In this document: positions 18,501 to 25,374 of the stretch, one piece after another
How positions within the stretch are numbered: the stretch's first letter is position 1
How the letters are laid out: each line of letters begins with the position of its first letter
Assembly (NCBI GenBank): GCA_006226425.1
Contig: SBGX01000010.1
Span: 248,001-312,000 of the forward strand
DNA: 64,000 nt
Reading direction: 5' to 3'
Source of the DNA: Bacteroidota bacterium
GTDB lineage: Bacteria > Bacteroidota > Bacteroidia > Flavobacteriales_D > Crocinitomicaceae
Notes under the pieces: generated by a model
The model's input: the letters and a program-made list of their open reading frames with translations, nothing else
Databases searched by the model: none
Told to the model about the DNA's origin: nothing
Made by a program: the position numbers and the translations under genes

Positions 18501-18752
18501 TACGACGCTTCTTACCTGAAATTGAGACAAATTGGAATCAGTTACCGTTTTCCTGAAAAATGGCTTGATAAGTGGCGTATTGAAGATTTCAGAATCGGGG
18601 TCATTGCGCAAAACCTGTTCACGATCACCGAGAACCCACACTTTGATCCAGAACTGAGTGCCATGCAAGGTACCAGTCAGATTTATGGTGTTGAAGACTT
18701 ATCCTACCCGTCTTCCAGAAGTCTTGGGTTCAATATTCAATTCAAATTTTAA
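15552..18752 (+). CDS. SusC/RagA family TonB-linked outer membrane protein
   Basis: A 1,066-residue TonB-dependent transporter. The signal peptide ends FCLAQ. Next come a carboxypeptidase-regulatory-like domain (about 22-95), the plug with NSLAGRVAGVQ, IIIRGETSLSGNNQPLFVVDGVP and DIESITVLKGPGAAALYGTRAANGVI, and a long beta-barrel ending in an aromatic residue (FNIQFKF). SusC proteins pair with a SusD lipoprotein to import oligomers such as glycans or peptides across the outer membrane using TonB energy. The SusD gene follows after ten bases. No polysaccharide-degrading enzyme is encoded nearby, so the substrate is not indicated. Confidence 0.95.
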   Translation: MKKFIVLCLLAGIGQFCLAQKYELQGKISDPITSESIPFARVEVPGAAKTMSDLQGSFSIQVLPTDSILVSASGYKASKIAVNGQKTIEITLSSLHAELPEMVITALGLKRNKRDLGYAIQTVKSKELTEIRNPNLVNSLAGRVAGVQTTSGSSGVGSSSRIIIRGETSLSGNNQPLFVVDGVPVSNDFIANNTENLENDFHEVDYGNGMGDFSSDDIESITVLKGPGAAALYGTRAANGVIVIETKEGSRQNGVGVSVNSSITFDKIAFAPQLQDIYGQGSGGVFAYEDGIGGGIGDGGLVSFGPQMNGQLITQYDGSSKDINGNTVRGGDVIARNGNPITPTAWNSNPDNVRSFFRTGVTSMQNVALSSAKNRNKYRFSYSRMDNQGTIPNTDYTRNNIALTANQHFGKKLSLRSFANFINSSSTHRPGLGYGSENALYSFLWMGRQVNLESARDYWQSGQEGFQQYNYNTQWLDNPFFNVYENTNGFNKNRVLGNTALKYQLNSNWSFRLRSGIDSYHDLRASKRAFSTQRFKNGAYREDDVSFTEINTDALLSYQKDFGTSNNWNMAFGANNFNQQIRYKSLTAGELSVPGIYNFGNSKIPLVASQYNAKKQINSLYAIFGFNLQQRFYIDATVRNDWSTTLPQENNSFLYYSSSIAWILSESINLPKWFTYSKLRLSTSSVGNDTDPFQLRNTYAFNQNYGSYPLLTNSSTLLNAQLRPERINALEAGTELFFFQDRLGIDFTWYQNTAKDQIIGLPASAASGFTNRIVNGGKIRSRGVELALTGEIVKKKNFTWTAFTNFTKGASYVIELPDGVDQYTTGYARVYSGTDNTVYYIANPDNGKIGDMYGTGFKKTADGQIIYDQNGLPVRDGELRYLGNYNPDFMLGFGSEIKYKNWSLNFLFDWRKGGTIVSRTKAIGHTSGVLEETLEGRENGIVGEGVVNTGTDQNPVYTANTKSVSAAEFYNQFYNRANEESALYDASYLKLRQIGISYRFPEKWLDKWRIEDFRIGVIAQNLFTITENPHFDPELSAMQGTSQIYGVEDLSYPSSRSLGFNIQFKF

Positions 18753-18762
18753 GATCAGACCT

Positions 18763-20184
18763 ATGAAAAAAATAACGTCAATCATCGCTGTTTTACTGGT
18801 ACTTAGTGCCTGTAAAAAATTTGAATCCAGCAACGATAATCTAAACGCACCGGAAAAGGTCAATCCACAATTCCTTCTTTCCAATGTTCTGGCCGAAGCC
18901 TCAGACAATCAGGCTTATTGGGGGTGGCACGCTGGAAACTTGCTGGCACAGCACAGCGCCAATCTCGAATTTCTGCCAGTGGATCGCTATGACCTTGGAA
19001 ACAATGAAGGACTTTGGAATGAGACCTATCGTTTATTGAATGATCTTCAGGACATCCGGGAATCCGAGGAGGGCAATGAGGCCTACACGGCGGTCAGCCA
19101 AATTTTGACAGCGCATCAGATCGCTTTGCTCACAGACCTGTGGACGAATGTCCCTTTCTTTGAGGCACTTCAAGCCAAAAGTTCAGGAAACTTCACCCCA
19201 AAATTCGATTCCCAGGAAGACATTTACACTGCTCCTGGTGGAATTCTGGACCTACTCAAAAAAGCGGCAGGTACTTTACAAAACACCAGTGCACCGATCC
19301 AGGGAGATTTACTCTACAACGGAGACCTCAACAGATGGGTTAAATTGGCCAATTCGCTGCGTGTCAGATACCTTGTTCGGATCAGCAAGCAAACGGATGT
19401 TTCAGCCGAACTTCAAGCTCTTGTGGATGAGGGAATGCTCTTTCAAGGAATCTCGGAGGAGGCTGTTGTCCCTTACCTCAGTTCATCCCCAAATCAGTGG
19501 GTGATCTACACAGAACGGGAAGGGCGCTACGTGGATGTCCGCATGAGCAAACAAGCAGAAAATGTTTTCAGTCCGCTGAATGACCCACGCATGAATCATT
19601 ATTATAAACCAACCGTCAATTCTCAGAATGGTGGAAACCCGGTTTATTCAGGAATTCCAAATGGTCTAAGTAGGGAAAGTCAAAACGCCTATGATCTGAA
19701 CGATGTTTCCCTGATGGGAAGTTTCCTCAGAGATCAACCGGATGGCGTAAAGGCTTCCTTCATGACCTATGCAGAACTTCAATTTTGCCTGGCTGAGGCC
19801 GCTCAAAAAGGAATTATCAGTGGATCGGCAACAAGCTACTATGACAATGGAATTCGAGCTTCTTTTGATCACCATAGCCTAAGCCTTCCTTCGGATTATC
19901 TGACAAATTCCGCAGTACTCCTGGACGGTTCTGCCGATCTGGAACGCATCATGACTCAAAAATGGATTGCCTTGTTCCTCTGCGGCTATGAGGCCTGGTT
20001 CGACATCCGAAGAACCGGTTTCCCACAGCTAACTATTTCTCCCGACAACCTGAATGGGGGCGTTTATCCAGTGCGATATCGCTACCCTTCTACAGAACAG
20101 GCGGTCAATGGAACTAACTACAACCAGGCAGTGGGCGCAATTGGTTCGGATGACTATAACAGTAAATCCTGGTGGGAAAAATAG
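18763..20184 (+). CDS. SusD/RagB family nutrient-binding outer membrane lipoprotein
   Basis: A 473-residue lipoprotein with lipobox LSAC at residues 15-18, so Cys18 is the acylated residue. The DLWTNVPFFEAL motif and the alpha-helical body with the C-terminal WIALFLCGYEAWFDIRRTG place it in the SusD_2-like (RagB-type) branch. It forms the lid over the SusC barrel and captures substrate at the cell surface. The ATG at 18763 lies ten bases after the SusC stop; an upstream in-frame ATG at 18658 lies within SusC and would destroy the lipoprotein signal. Its last 13 bases overlap the predicted start of the symporter gene. Confidence 0.94.
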   Translation: MKKITSIIAVLLVLSACKKFESSNDNLNAPEKVNPQFLLSNVLAEASDNQAYWGWHAGNLLAQHSANLEFLPVDRYDLGNNEGLWNETYRLLNDLQDIRESEEGNEAYTAVSQILTAHQIALLTDLWTNVPFFEALQAKSSGNFTPKFDSQEDIYTAPGGILDLLKKAAGTLQNTSAPIQGDLLYNGDLNRWVKLANSLRVRYLVRISKQTDVSAELQALVDEGMLFQGISEEAVVPYLSSSPNQWVIYTEREGRYVDVRMSKQAENVFSPLNDPRMNHYYKPTVNSQNGGNPVYSGIPNGLSRESQNAYDLNDVSLMGSFLRDQPDGVKASFMTYAELQFCLAEAAQKGIISGSATSYYDNGIRASFDHHSLSLPSDYLTNSAVLLDGSADLERIMTQKWIALFLCGYEAWFDIRRTGFPQLTISPDNLNGGVYPVRYRYPSTEQAVNGTNYNQAVGAIGSDDYNSKSWWEK

Positions 20185-21524
20185 AGCTGGATATTACTTT
20201 TTGGCAATGGATGCTTGTACTAGCTACGAGCATCCTGCTTTTTATTTTTTCTCCACTCGCCAAAACGAGTGAGCAATTTTTTCATGCCCGGCACAAAGGC
20301 AAAAGTCCAAACTGGATTTGGTTAACCGGGAGTCTGGTGATTTCCTGGGTCTTCGCCAAGTCCATAGCCAATGCCGCCGATCTGGGGGCGCGCTTTGGAA
20401 TGACTGGTGGATTGGCTTATGCCTGTTACTACTTATCCTTCATTGTTGCGGGATTTGTTATCTATTTCCTACGCAAAAAAGGAGGTTTTCACAGCATTCA
20501 TCATTTTTTGGGAAGTCGCTTCGGACGGGGAGCTCTGATCATTTTCTCCGTAGTCATTGCCTTTCGCTTGTTCAATGAGATTTGGTCCAATACGATGGTC
20601 ATCGGGCTCTACTTCGGAGAACAGGGAAGTGTTCCCTACTATTGGTCGATTTTGATTTTTACGGCACTCACGCTGGCTTATTCCCTCAAAGGAGGACTCA
20701 ACAGTTCCATTTTTTCGGATGGAATTCAAATGATCCTTTTCGGAGTATTATTGACCGCCATTCTCTTCCTGCTTTTCCAACGGCCCGACTTTAACCATAA
20801 CGTCCTCGCCCAAAAGACAAGTTTTAGCTGGGAAGGTGGACTCAATTTACTACTGGTTGCTGTCCTGCAATCTTTCAGTTACCCCTTCCATGACCCCGTA
20901 CTGACAGATCGGGGTTTTATTAGTCCGCTTCGGACCACACTCCGAAGTTTTATTCTGGCTGGTATCATTGGGGGATTGTGCATCTTTCTGTTCAGTTTTC
21001 TCGGAATTGCCTCCGGAGATCAACAACCCGGGCCACAGCAAATCGGAAGTTTTTTCGGTCCAATCATGCTCCTTCTGGTCAATTTTATCATGATTGTTTC
21101 CGCTGCCTCCACTCTGGACTCCACCTTTTCTTCGTTCAGCAAATTAGCGATCCTCGATCTGAAACTGGGACATGGTGTTCGTTTCGGTCGTCTGACCATG
21201 ATCATCGTTGCCCTGGGAGGGACCATTCCCTTACTCTTTGATCCGGCCATTCTATCCGCCACAACCATTAGTGGAACCATGGTCGTCGGTTTGACTCCTG
21301 TGTTCCTGTTTTGGTGGATCAAGGTGCCAAAAATCAGCTTCTATCTGAGTGTACTTGCAGGAATTTTCGTTGGTATCCTATTGGTTCTCCAACTTATTCC
21401 AAAAGGAATCATTCTCAGCCCTGGACCTTATGGAGAATTGCTTTGGGCGAATGTTTTCGCCTTGTTAATTTGCCTACTTTTATACTTTGTCCCCTACTGG
21501 CTAAAACGCAAACGACATGACTGA
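20172..21524 (+). CDS. Sodium/solute symporter (SSS family)
   Basis: A 450-residue inner-membrane transporter of the sodium:solute symporter family with about a dozen hydrophobic segments. Recognisable features are SKSIANAADLGARFG-type sequence in an early helix, the RKKGGFHSIHHFLGSRFG loop, YSLKGGLNSSIFSDGIQM (typical SSS core) and SAASTLDSTFSSFSKL. The GTG at 20172 overlaps the SusD stop by 13 bases; ATG 20211 is a later alternative but cuts into the first helix. Overlap with SusCD suggests one uptake route: SusCD over the outer membrane, then this symporter over the inner membrane. Many SSS proteins carry sugars, amino acids, nucleosides or sialic acid; the substrate here is unknown. Confidence 0.88.
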   Translation: MGKIELDITFWQWMLVLATSILLFIFSPLAKTSEQFFHARHKGKSPNWIWLTGSLVISWVFAKSIANAADLGARFGMTGGLAYACYYLSFIVAGFVIYFLRKKGGFHSIHHFLGSRFGRGALIIFSVVIAFRLFNEIWSNTMVIGLYFGEQGSVPYYWSILIFTALTLAYSLKGGLNSSIFSDGIQMILFGVLLTAILFLLFQRPDFNHNVLAQKTSFSWEGGLNLLLVAVLQSFSYPFHDPVLTDRGFISPLRTTLRSFILAGIIGGLCIFLFSFLGIASGDQQPGPQQIGSFFGPIMLLLVNFIMIVSAASTLDSTFSSFSKLAILDLKLGHGVRFGRLTMIIVALGGTIPLLFDPAILSATTISGTMVVGLTPVFLFWWIKVPKISFYLSVLAGIFVGILLVLQLIPKGIILSPGPYGELLWANVFALLICLLLYFVPYWLKRKRHD

Positions 21525-22356
21525 AAAAAGCTTGGAATACGGTCAAAATACCCTGTTCGTATTTGGGGGATGCTACAGCAATCTTCAAGCGACCAAAAGG
21601 GTACTGGAAATCGCCCATGATTTGGGTTTTGACTCCCAACGGATTATTTGCACCGGGGATGTCGTGGGTTACTGCGGCCAGCCAGAAGAAACAGTCTCCC
21701 TCATCCGTGAAAGCGGGATCAGATGCATCTCAGGCAATGTGGAAATTCAGTTAGCCAATGACGCTCCGGATTGCGGTTGTAATTTTGAAGATGGCTCCAG
21801 ATGCGATGTGCTTTCCAGATCATGGTTCCCTTTCGCACAATCCTGCTTAAGTCCCGAATCCATTTCCTGGATGAAACAACTGCCCGAACATCGAATATTT
21901 GAACACGACAACAGACAAATAGCAGTCTTCCACGGGGCATTCGACGAAACTTCCCGTTTTATCTTTCGCTCCACTCCAAAAGAGGAAAAAGAACAGCAGT
22001 TTCAAATGACTGATTCGGAAATTATCCTCTGTGGACATTCCGGAATCCCTTTTGTGCAACGAATCGGGAACAAATTATGGGTCAATGCCGGGGTCATCGG
22101 CATGCCTGCCAATGACGGGACCACCCGCTGCTGGTTTGCCATTGTAAATCCCGAAAAGCTCAGTGCGGAACTCCACTCTTTTGACTATGACTTTGAAACG
22201 GCCCGGCAGGAAATGTTGAAGCATCCACTCCCTCCCTCCTACGCCCAAACTCTTCAGGAAGGCATCTGGGACAATTGTGAAATCCTTCCCTCCACCGAAA
22301 CTAAACGACAGGGAATTCCACTACCAACTGCTAGGCATTGGATCACTAGGGAGTAG
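21517..22356 (+). CDS. Metallophosphoesterase-fold protein with degenerate metal site
   Basis: A 279-residue calcineurin-like phosphoesterase-fold protein that overlaps the symporter gene by eight bases. Family landmarks are GD at residues 47-48, GN at 73-74, His139 in FHG and GH at 173-174, with the C-terminal LWVNAGVIGMPANDGTTRCW. The first metal motif DxHGN is GCYSN at residues 18-22, so both the Asp and the His are lost, and the usual GHTH is GHSG at 173-176. I recall similar variant sequences in other bacteria, so this is likely a real subfamily and not decay, but its catalytic status is uncertain. A CGC pair and extra cysteines near residues 85-97 are also notable. Its place in the Sus/symporter operon suggests a link to the imported substrate. 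Confidence 0.75.
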   Translation: MTEKSLEYGQNTLFVFGGCYSNLQATKRVLEIAHDLGFDSQRIICTGDVVGYCGQPEETVSLIRESGIRCISGNVEIQLANDAPDCGCNFEDGSRCDVLSRSWFPFAQSCLSPESISWMKQLPEHRIFEHDNRQIAVFHGAFDETSRFIFRSTPKEEKEQQFQMTDSEIILCGHSGIPFVQRIGNKLWVNAGVIGMPANDGTTRCWFAIVNPEKLSAELHSFDYDFETARQEMLKHPLPPSYAQTLQEGIWDNCEILPSTETKRQGIPLPTARHWITRE

Positions 22357-22370
22357 ACCTGAGAATTAGG

Positions 22371-22388
22371 ACTACGATTAGCCGTAGT
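22371..22388. other. Small inverted repeat after the phosphoesterase gene
   Basis: ACTACG and CGTAGT flank a six-base loop, 15 bases after the stop codon at 22356. No T run follows, so it is at best a weak terminator or an mRNA 3' end structure. Confidence 0.3.
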
Positions 22389-22456
22389 TATGCTAGCATT
22401 TCTACAACTTGAATTAGCTTACTCTTTCTATCCTTTTTGCTTGACCAAAAAGATGT

Positions 22457-22471
22457 TTATTTCTGAAATAA
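22457..22471. promoter_or_regulatory. Perfect 15-base palindrome, possible operator
   Basis: TTATTTC-T-GAAATAA, two perfect seven-base arms around one central base, in the gap upstream of the lipoprotein gene at 22579. The symmetry fits a homodimeric repressor site, but no cognate regulator is evident and A/T-rich palindromes also occur by chance. Confidence 0.3.
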
Positions 22472-22578
22472 GAGATGTGCATTTTAATTGAACCTTTCCC
22501 AAAGTTCGTTGTACAGCTAGTTGAATCGACTGCAAAATGATGGGATGGCTGACAATGATTGGACGGTGGAGGAACGCT

Positions 22579-23118
22579 ATGATCTGTGTTTCCTGGCTTG
22601 GGCTGTGCCTTTATGCCTGTCAAACAGAACGTTCACCACAACATCGGAAGCCCAACTCCACCGAAAAGGTGGAAAAAGTCATTGATCAATTCCCTCACCA
22701 GGCTTCTGACAGTATTAAAATGAATTGGATCGATGAACGCTGTGCCTATTATGAACAATTCGAGCAATTCAGTACACGCTTTTTTCGCAAGGATAAACAA
22801 TTCATCCAGGGTTATTATCGCAGGGATTCACTTTATCGCATTGACTTTTTTGACCGACATCAGTTTCAGTACTTTCTGTACAATCAACGTGTCATCAGTG
22901 TATCCTCCTCCTATTTTGTGCCTGAAAGCGGAAGTTGCAATGGCGGCCTTCGGAAGGAAAAATGGTATTTCGATAGCCTTCAGGTAATCGGAAAAAAGTT
23001 TCAATTCACAGACCATCATTTTCACTGCTCCTTTGTTCCAGCAGATTCAACCGTTTACCGTCAAACCCAAGAAAAACTGGCACTGATTTTGGAACAATTA
23101 GCTTCAAACACTTTTTAA
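22579..23118 (+). CDS. Hypothetical lipoprotein
   Basis: About 179 residues from the ATG at 22579, which gives the short hydrophobic signal MICVSWLGLCLYAC with a lipobox-like LYAC; an upstream in-frame ATG at 22537 would add 14 residues. The mature part is polar and rich in Phe, Tyr and His (YYEQFEQF, FFDRHQFQYF, DHHFHCSFVPAD). I do not recognise the family. It begins an operon: the DUF2306 ATG follows its stop codon with no gap, and the next gene overlaps in turn. Confidence 0.65.
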   Translation: MICVSWLGLCLYACQTERSPQHRKPNSTEKVEKVIDQFPHQASDSIKMNWIDERCAYYEQFEQFSTRFFRKDKQFIQGYYRRDSLYRIDFFDRHQFQYFLYNQRVISVSSSYFVPESGSCNGGLRKEKWYFDSLQVIGKKFQFTDHHFHCSFVPADSTVYRQTQEKLALILEQLASNTF

Positions 23119-23787
23119 ATGCTGCCACTGTCCAGACATAAGACTCTCAATATCCTGCTGTATCTTGCCTGGGCAGTCTCTATCCTCCTAGCCTGTTATC
23201 TGGTGTACATTGCCTGGAGTTATTTTGACTTTGATCGAACCAAAAACTTTTTGATCACCAAACAGAGTTACACGGACCGCATCATTTGGCTTGCTTGCTT
23301 TTACATTCATCTATTCTTTGGAGGACTGGCCATTGTTAGTGGTCTTCCGCTCTTCTTTTCCAAACTGATTCCTTTTCAATCTTCCCTCCATCGGTGGATG
23401 GGGAGAATCTACGTTTTTTCTATTCTCCTTTTTGCTGGACCAACCGGACTCTATCTCTCCTTTTTTGCAGAGGGTGGGGCCATCGCCAGTATCGGTTTTA
23501 TACTCATGTCTTTGATTTGGATGATCTCTACCTTTTTGAGTGTTTCTTACATCCTCAAGGGGAATGTCAATAAACATTATCACTGGATCATAAGAAGTTT
23601 TTGTTTCAGTCTTTCCGGGGTTACTCTTCGTATCCTGAGCCCGATTGGCTCGCAGTATTTGGGACTCAACGAAGAACTGAATTTCATGCTCACCGCCTAC
23701 GTCCCCTGGATACTGCATCTTTTGATCGGGGAACTGCTCGTTAAACTTCATCGCCATCGTGTCAAATTGTTAATCCATCCATCATGA
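23119..23787 (+). CDS. DUF2306 family membrane protein
   Basis: A 222-residue polytopic membrane protein with about six hydrophobic helices. The segment HRWMGRIYVFSIL and the later NKHYHWIIRSF with conserved His and Arg mark the DUF2306 family, whose members have conserved His residues and unknown function, possibly heme or quinone related. Its ATG abuts the stop of the upstream lipoprotein gene, and its last four bases overlap the next start (ATGA), so the three genes form one tightly coupled operon. Confidence 0.85.
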   Translation: MLPLSRHKTLNILLYLAWAVSILLACYLVYIAWSYFDFDRTKNFLITKQSYTDRIIWLACFYIHLFFGGLAIVSGLPLFFSKLIPFQSSLHRWMGRIYVFSILLFAGPTGLYLSFFAEGGAIASIGFILMSLIWMISTFLSVSYILKGNVNKHYHWIIRSFCFSLSGVTLRILSPIGSQYLGLNEELNFMLTAYVPWILHLLIGELLVKLHRHRVKLLIHPS

Positions 23788-24257
23788 AAAAACTCATCTT
23801 AATCATTCCAGGCGTTCTGATCGCCTTTGCCCTCACCCTTTCCTTTGCCAACCCGAATAATTTCGGACTTCACTTTGCCAATTGGGCCCTCTCTGGCGAC
23901 CCCCAGGTAAAACCGGAAAAGGTAATGAAAAAGGTTCGTGAACTCGTGGTTGATCCAATTCGTACGGGGATCACAAAACGAAATCCGGGATTACTCATGA
24001 CCAAGTGCTTTTCGAGCATCGAATCAGACATCTACGGTCACCGAAATCCGGAAGAAATAGCTCAATTGAGCTTTTATAAAAGTAATCCTGTGGAGGGACA
24101 AGTCTTCTTAAATCGCTGTGGAAGAGAAGAGGCCATTTGTCGCTATCGACTGAATCTGGAAACAGAAAAGGTATTGGTCAAGGAATCTTTTTTAGGTGAA
24201 TGGATCACTTTGGAATACTTCTTACAAAAAATGGAGCAAGGAAGTGAGAAAGAATAA
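23784..24257 (+). CDS. Hypothetical exported or membrane-anchored protein
   Basis: A 157-residue protein with an N-terminal hydrophobic segment (LILIIPGVLIAFALTLSFA), likely a signal peptide or anchor. The rest is soluble, with pairs of Cys (CFSS, CGREEAICRY) and no recognised domain. Its ATG overlaps the DUF2306 stop by four bases (ATGA). It ends the small + strand operon and faces the SUFU-domain gene across a shared inverted repeat. Function unknown. Confidence 0.65.
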   Translation: MKKLILIIPGVLIAFALTLSFANPNNFGLHFANWALSGDPQVKPEKVMKKVRELVVDPIRTGITKRNPGLLMTKCFSSIESDIYGHRNPEEIAQLSFYKSNPVEGQVFLNRCGREEAICRYRLNLETEKVLVKESFLGEWITLEYFLQKMEQGSEKE

Positions 24258-24258
24258 A

Positions 24259-24282
24259 TTTTCAGGCGTTATCTCCTGAAAA
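24259..24282. terminator. Shared terminator-like hairpin between convergent genes
   Basis: TTTTCAGG (24259-24266) and CCTGAAAA (24275-24282) form a perfect eight-pair stem with an eight-base loop. The stop codon of the - strand SUFU gene lies in the loop. On the - strand a T-rich stretch follows the stem, so it probably terminates the SUFU operon; the + strand tail is less convincing. Confidence 0.55.
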
Positions 24283-24889
24283 CCCGCCACTTGGAACGAA
24301 GTACTGTCCCTCGAAAATCATCCAGGAGTTCCGTCACCCCCTGACGTTCCAGTCGCTGTAACAATTTGTAGGTTCCTTTCCCGATTTTATAATCGAATTC
24401 ATCATCAAAAATGGGAAGAATCGCCAGAAAATGGACCTTACGATCTCCCAATTCCAGAGAAGTTAGTTCTTCTTGCATGAAGCTCGGATCACAGAGAAAG
24501 AAATAACGTTGCTTCATTCCTTCGGATAATTCTACTGGTGGATTTCCTGCCGGAATAGTGTGTCCTGTTCCATACCAGGTCTCTTTTTCGATGACATGAA
24601 GGACCAGCTTTTGTATCCAGTCCATTACCCAATTCATTCGCGGATTTTCCACATCGTCTAAATCCCAATAGGCCGGCAGGCAAAAATAAAGCTCCACATG
24701 CTCCCTGCCTTCATGCTTGGGAAGCACAGGCATTTTATAATTGGATAAGCCACAGGTCATCAGCAACTCTACCTTTGAACGTTTCTGTACCGGAATTCTC
24801 AGTAGTTCTACCGGCCCGACTGATGTAGAAAGTTCTTTCACCACCTGAACTGCCCCCAAACGGGCTGTGATCGCTTCTTTTAGATTCAT
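24269..24889 (-). CDS. Suppressor-of-fused (SUFU) domain protein
   Basis: About 206 residues with a single SUFU-type domain, recognised by ELYFCLPAYWDL, the central WIQKLVLHVIEKETWYGTGHTIPAGNP block and FLAILPIFDDEFDYK. In bacteria, SUFU-domain proteins are frequent as immunity proteins of polymorphic toxin systems and as stand-alone proteins of unknown role. The ATG at 24889 overlaps the upstream DUF6495 gene by four bases (ATGA); an in-frame start at 24919 would lie well within that gene. It is the last gene of the LysE-MORN-DUF6495-SUFU operon. No toxin gene is adjacent, so an immunity role is only a possibility. Confidence 0.85.
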   Translation of the reverse strand: MNLKEAITARLGAVQVVKELSTSVGPVELLRIPVQKRSKVELLMTCGLSNYKMPVLPKHEGREHVELYFCLPAYWDLDDVENPRMNWVMDWIQKLVLHVIEKETWYGTGHTIPAGNPPVELSEGMKQRYFFLCDPSFMQEELTSLELGDRKVHFLAILPIFDDEFDYKIGKGTYKLLQRLERQGVTELLDDFRGTVLRSKWRVFRR

Positions 24890-25368
24890 GCTGTCATGGC
24901 TTTTTCCAGGGAGGACCAAAATTCGACGGAGGAAGGTACTGCCCCCTGCTCCAGTAGCTGATGCAATTCTATTTCCCGTTGATCGTGGTATGTTTTGCTT
25001 GTCTTAAAATAACTGACATCTTCCGGCCTGTTTGTCAGCGTTTCGTGAATCGATTCCGGATTCGACAAACTGGATTGCTCGTGATGTGTCTCTTTGAGTT
25101 GCAAGGCAATTAAATACATCTGATCGGCCATGAGGCGAAATACAAAGCAGCCATCATCTGTTCGCTTTTCCAAATACTCGATCTTTTCATAGACTTGCTG
25201 TAGTACCTGATCACTGAACATCCCGACCAGGGCGAGTGCTTTCTCGGGGTCCTCCTGATTGATCCTTTCCCACTCTTCTCCCTGCACTCCGTTAACAATC
25301 AAAAATTGTTTGAGTTCCTCCTCAAAATGACTGAGTTCTTCGTCTGATAAAAACCGAAATCGGGGCAT
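24886..25368 (-). CDS. DUF6495 family protein
   Basis: A 160-residue soluble protein. The start (MPRFRFLSDEELSHFEEEL, then QFLIVNGVQGEEWERIN and EKALALVGMFSDQV) matches what I recall of the Bacteroidota-specific DUF6495 family. No catalytic motif is evident and the function is unknown. It begins six bases after the MORN-repeat gene and its stop overlaps the SUFU start, so it belongs to the same operon. Confidence 0.7.
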   Translation of the reverse strand: MPRFRFLSDEELSHFEEELKQFLIVNGVQGEEWERINQEDPEKALALVGMFSDQVLQQVYEKIEYLEKRTDDGCFVFRLMADQMYLIALQLKETHHEQSSLSNPESIHETLTNRPEDVSYFKTSKTYHDQREIELHQLLEQGAVPSSVEFWSSLEKAMTA

Positions 25369-25374
25369 GTTCTC

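Noticed and set aside
23311-23757. A 148-codon - strand frame opposite the DUF2306 gene
   Set aside because: It is very polar, arises from antisense of hydrophobic codons, and shows no homology that I recognise.
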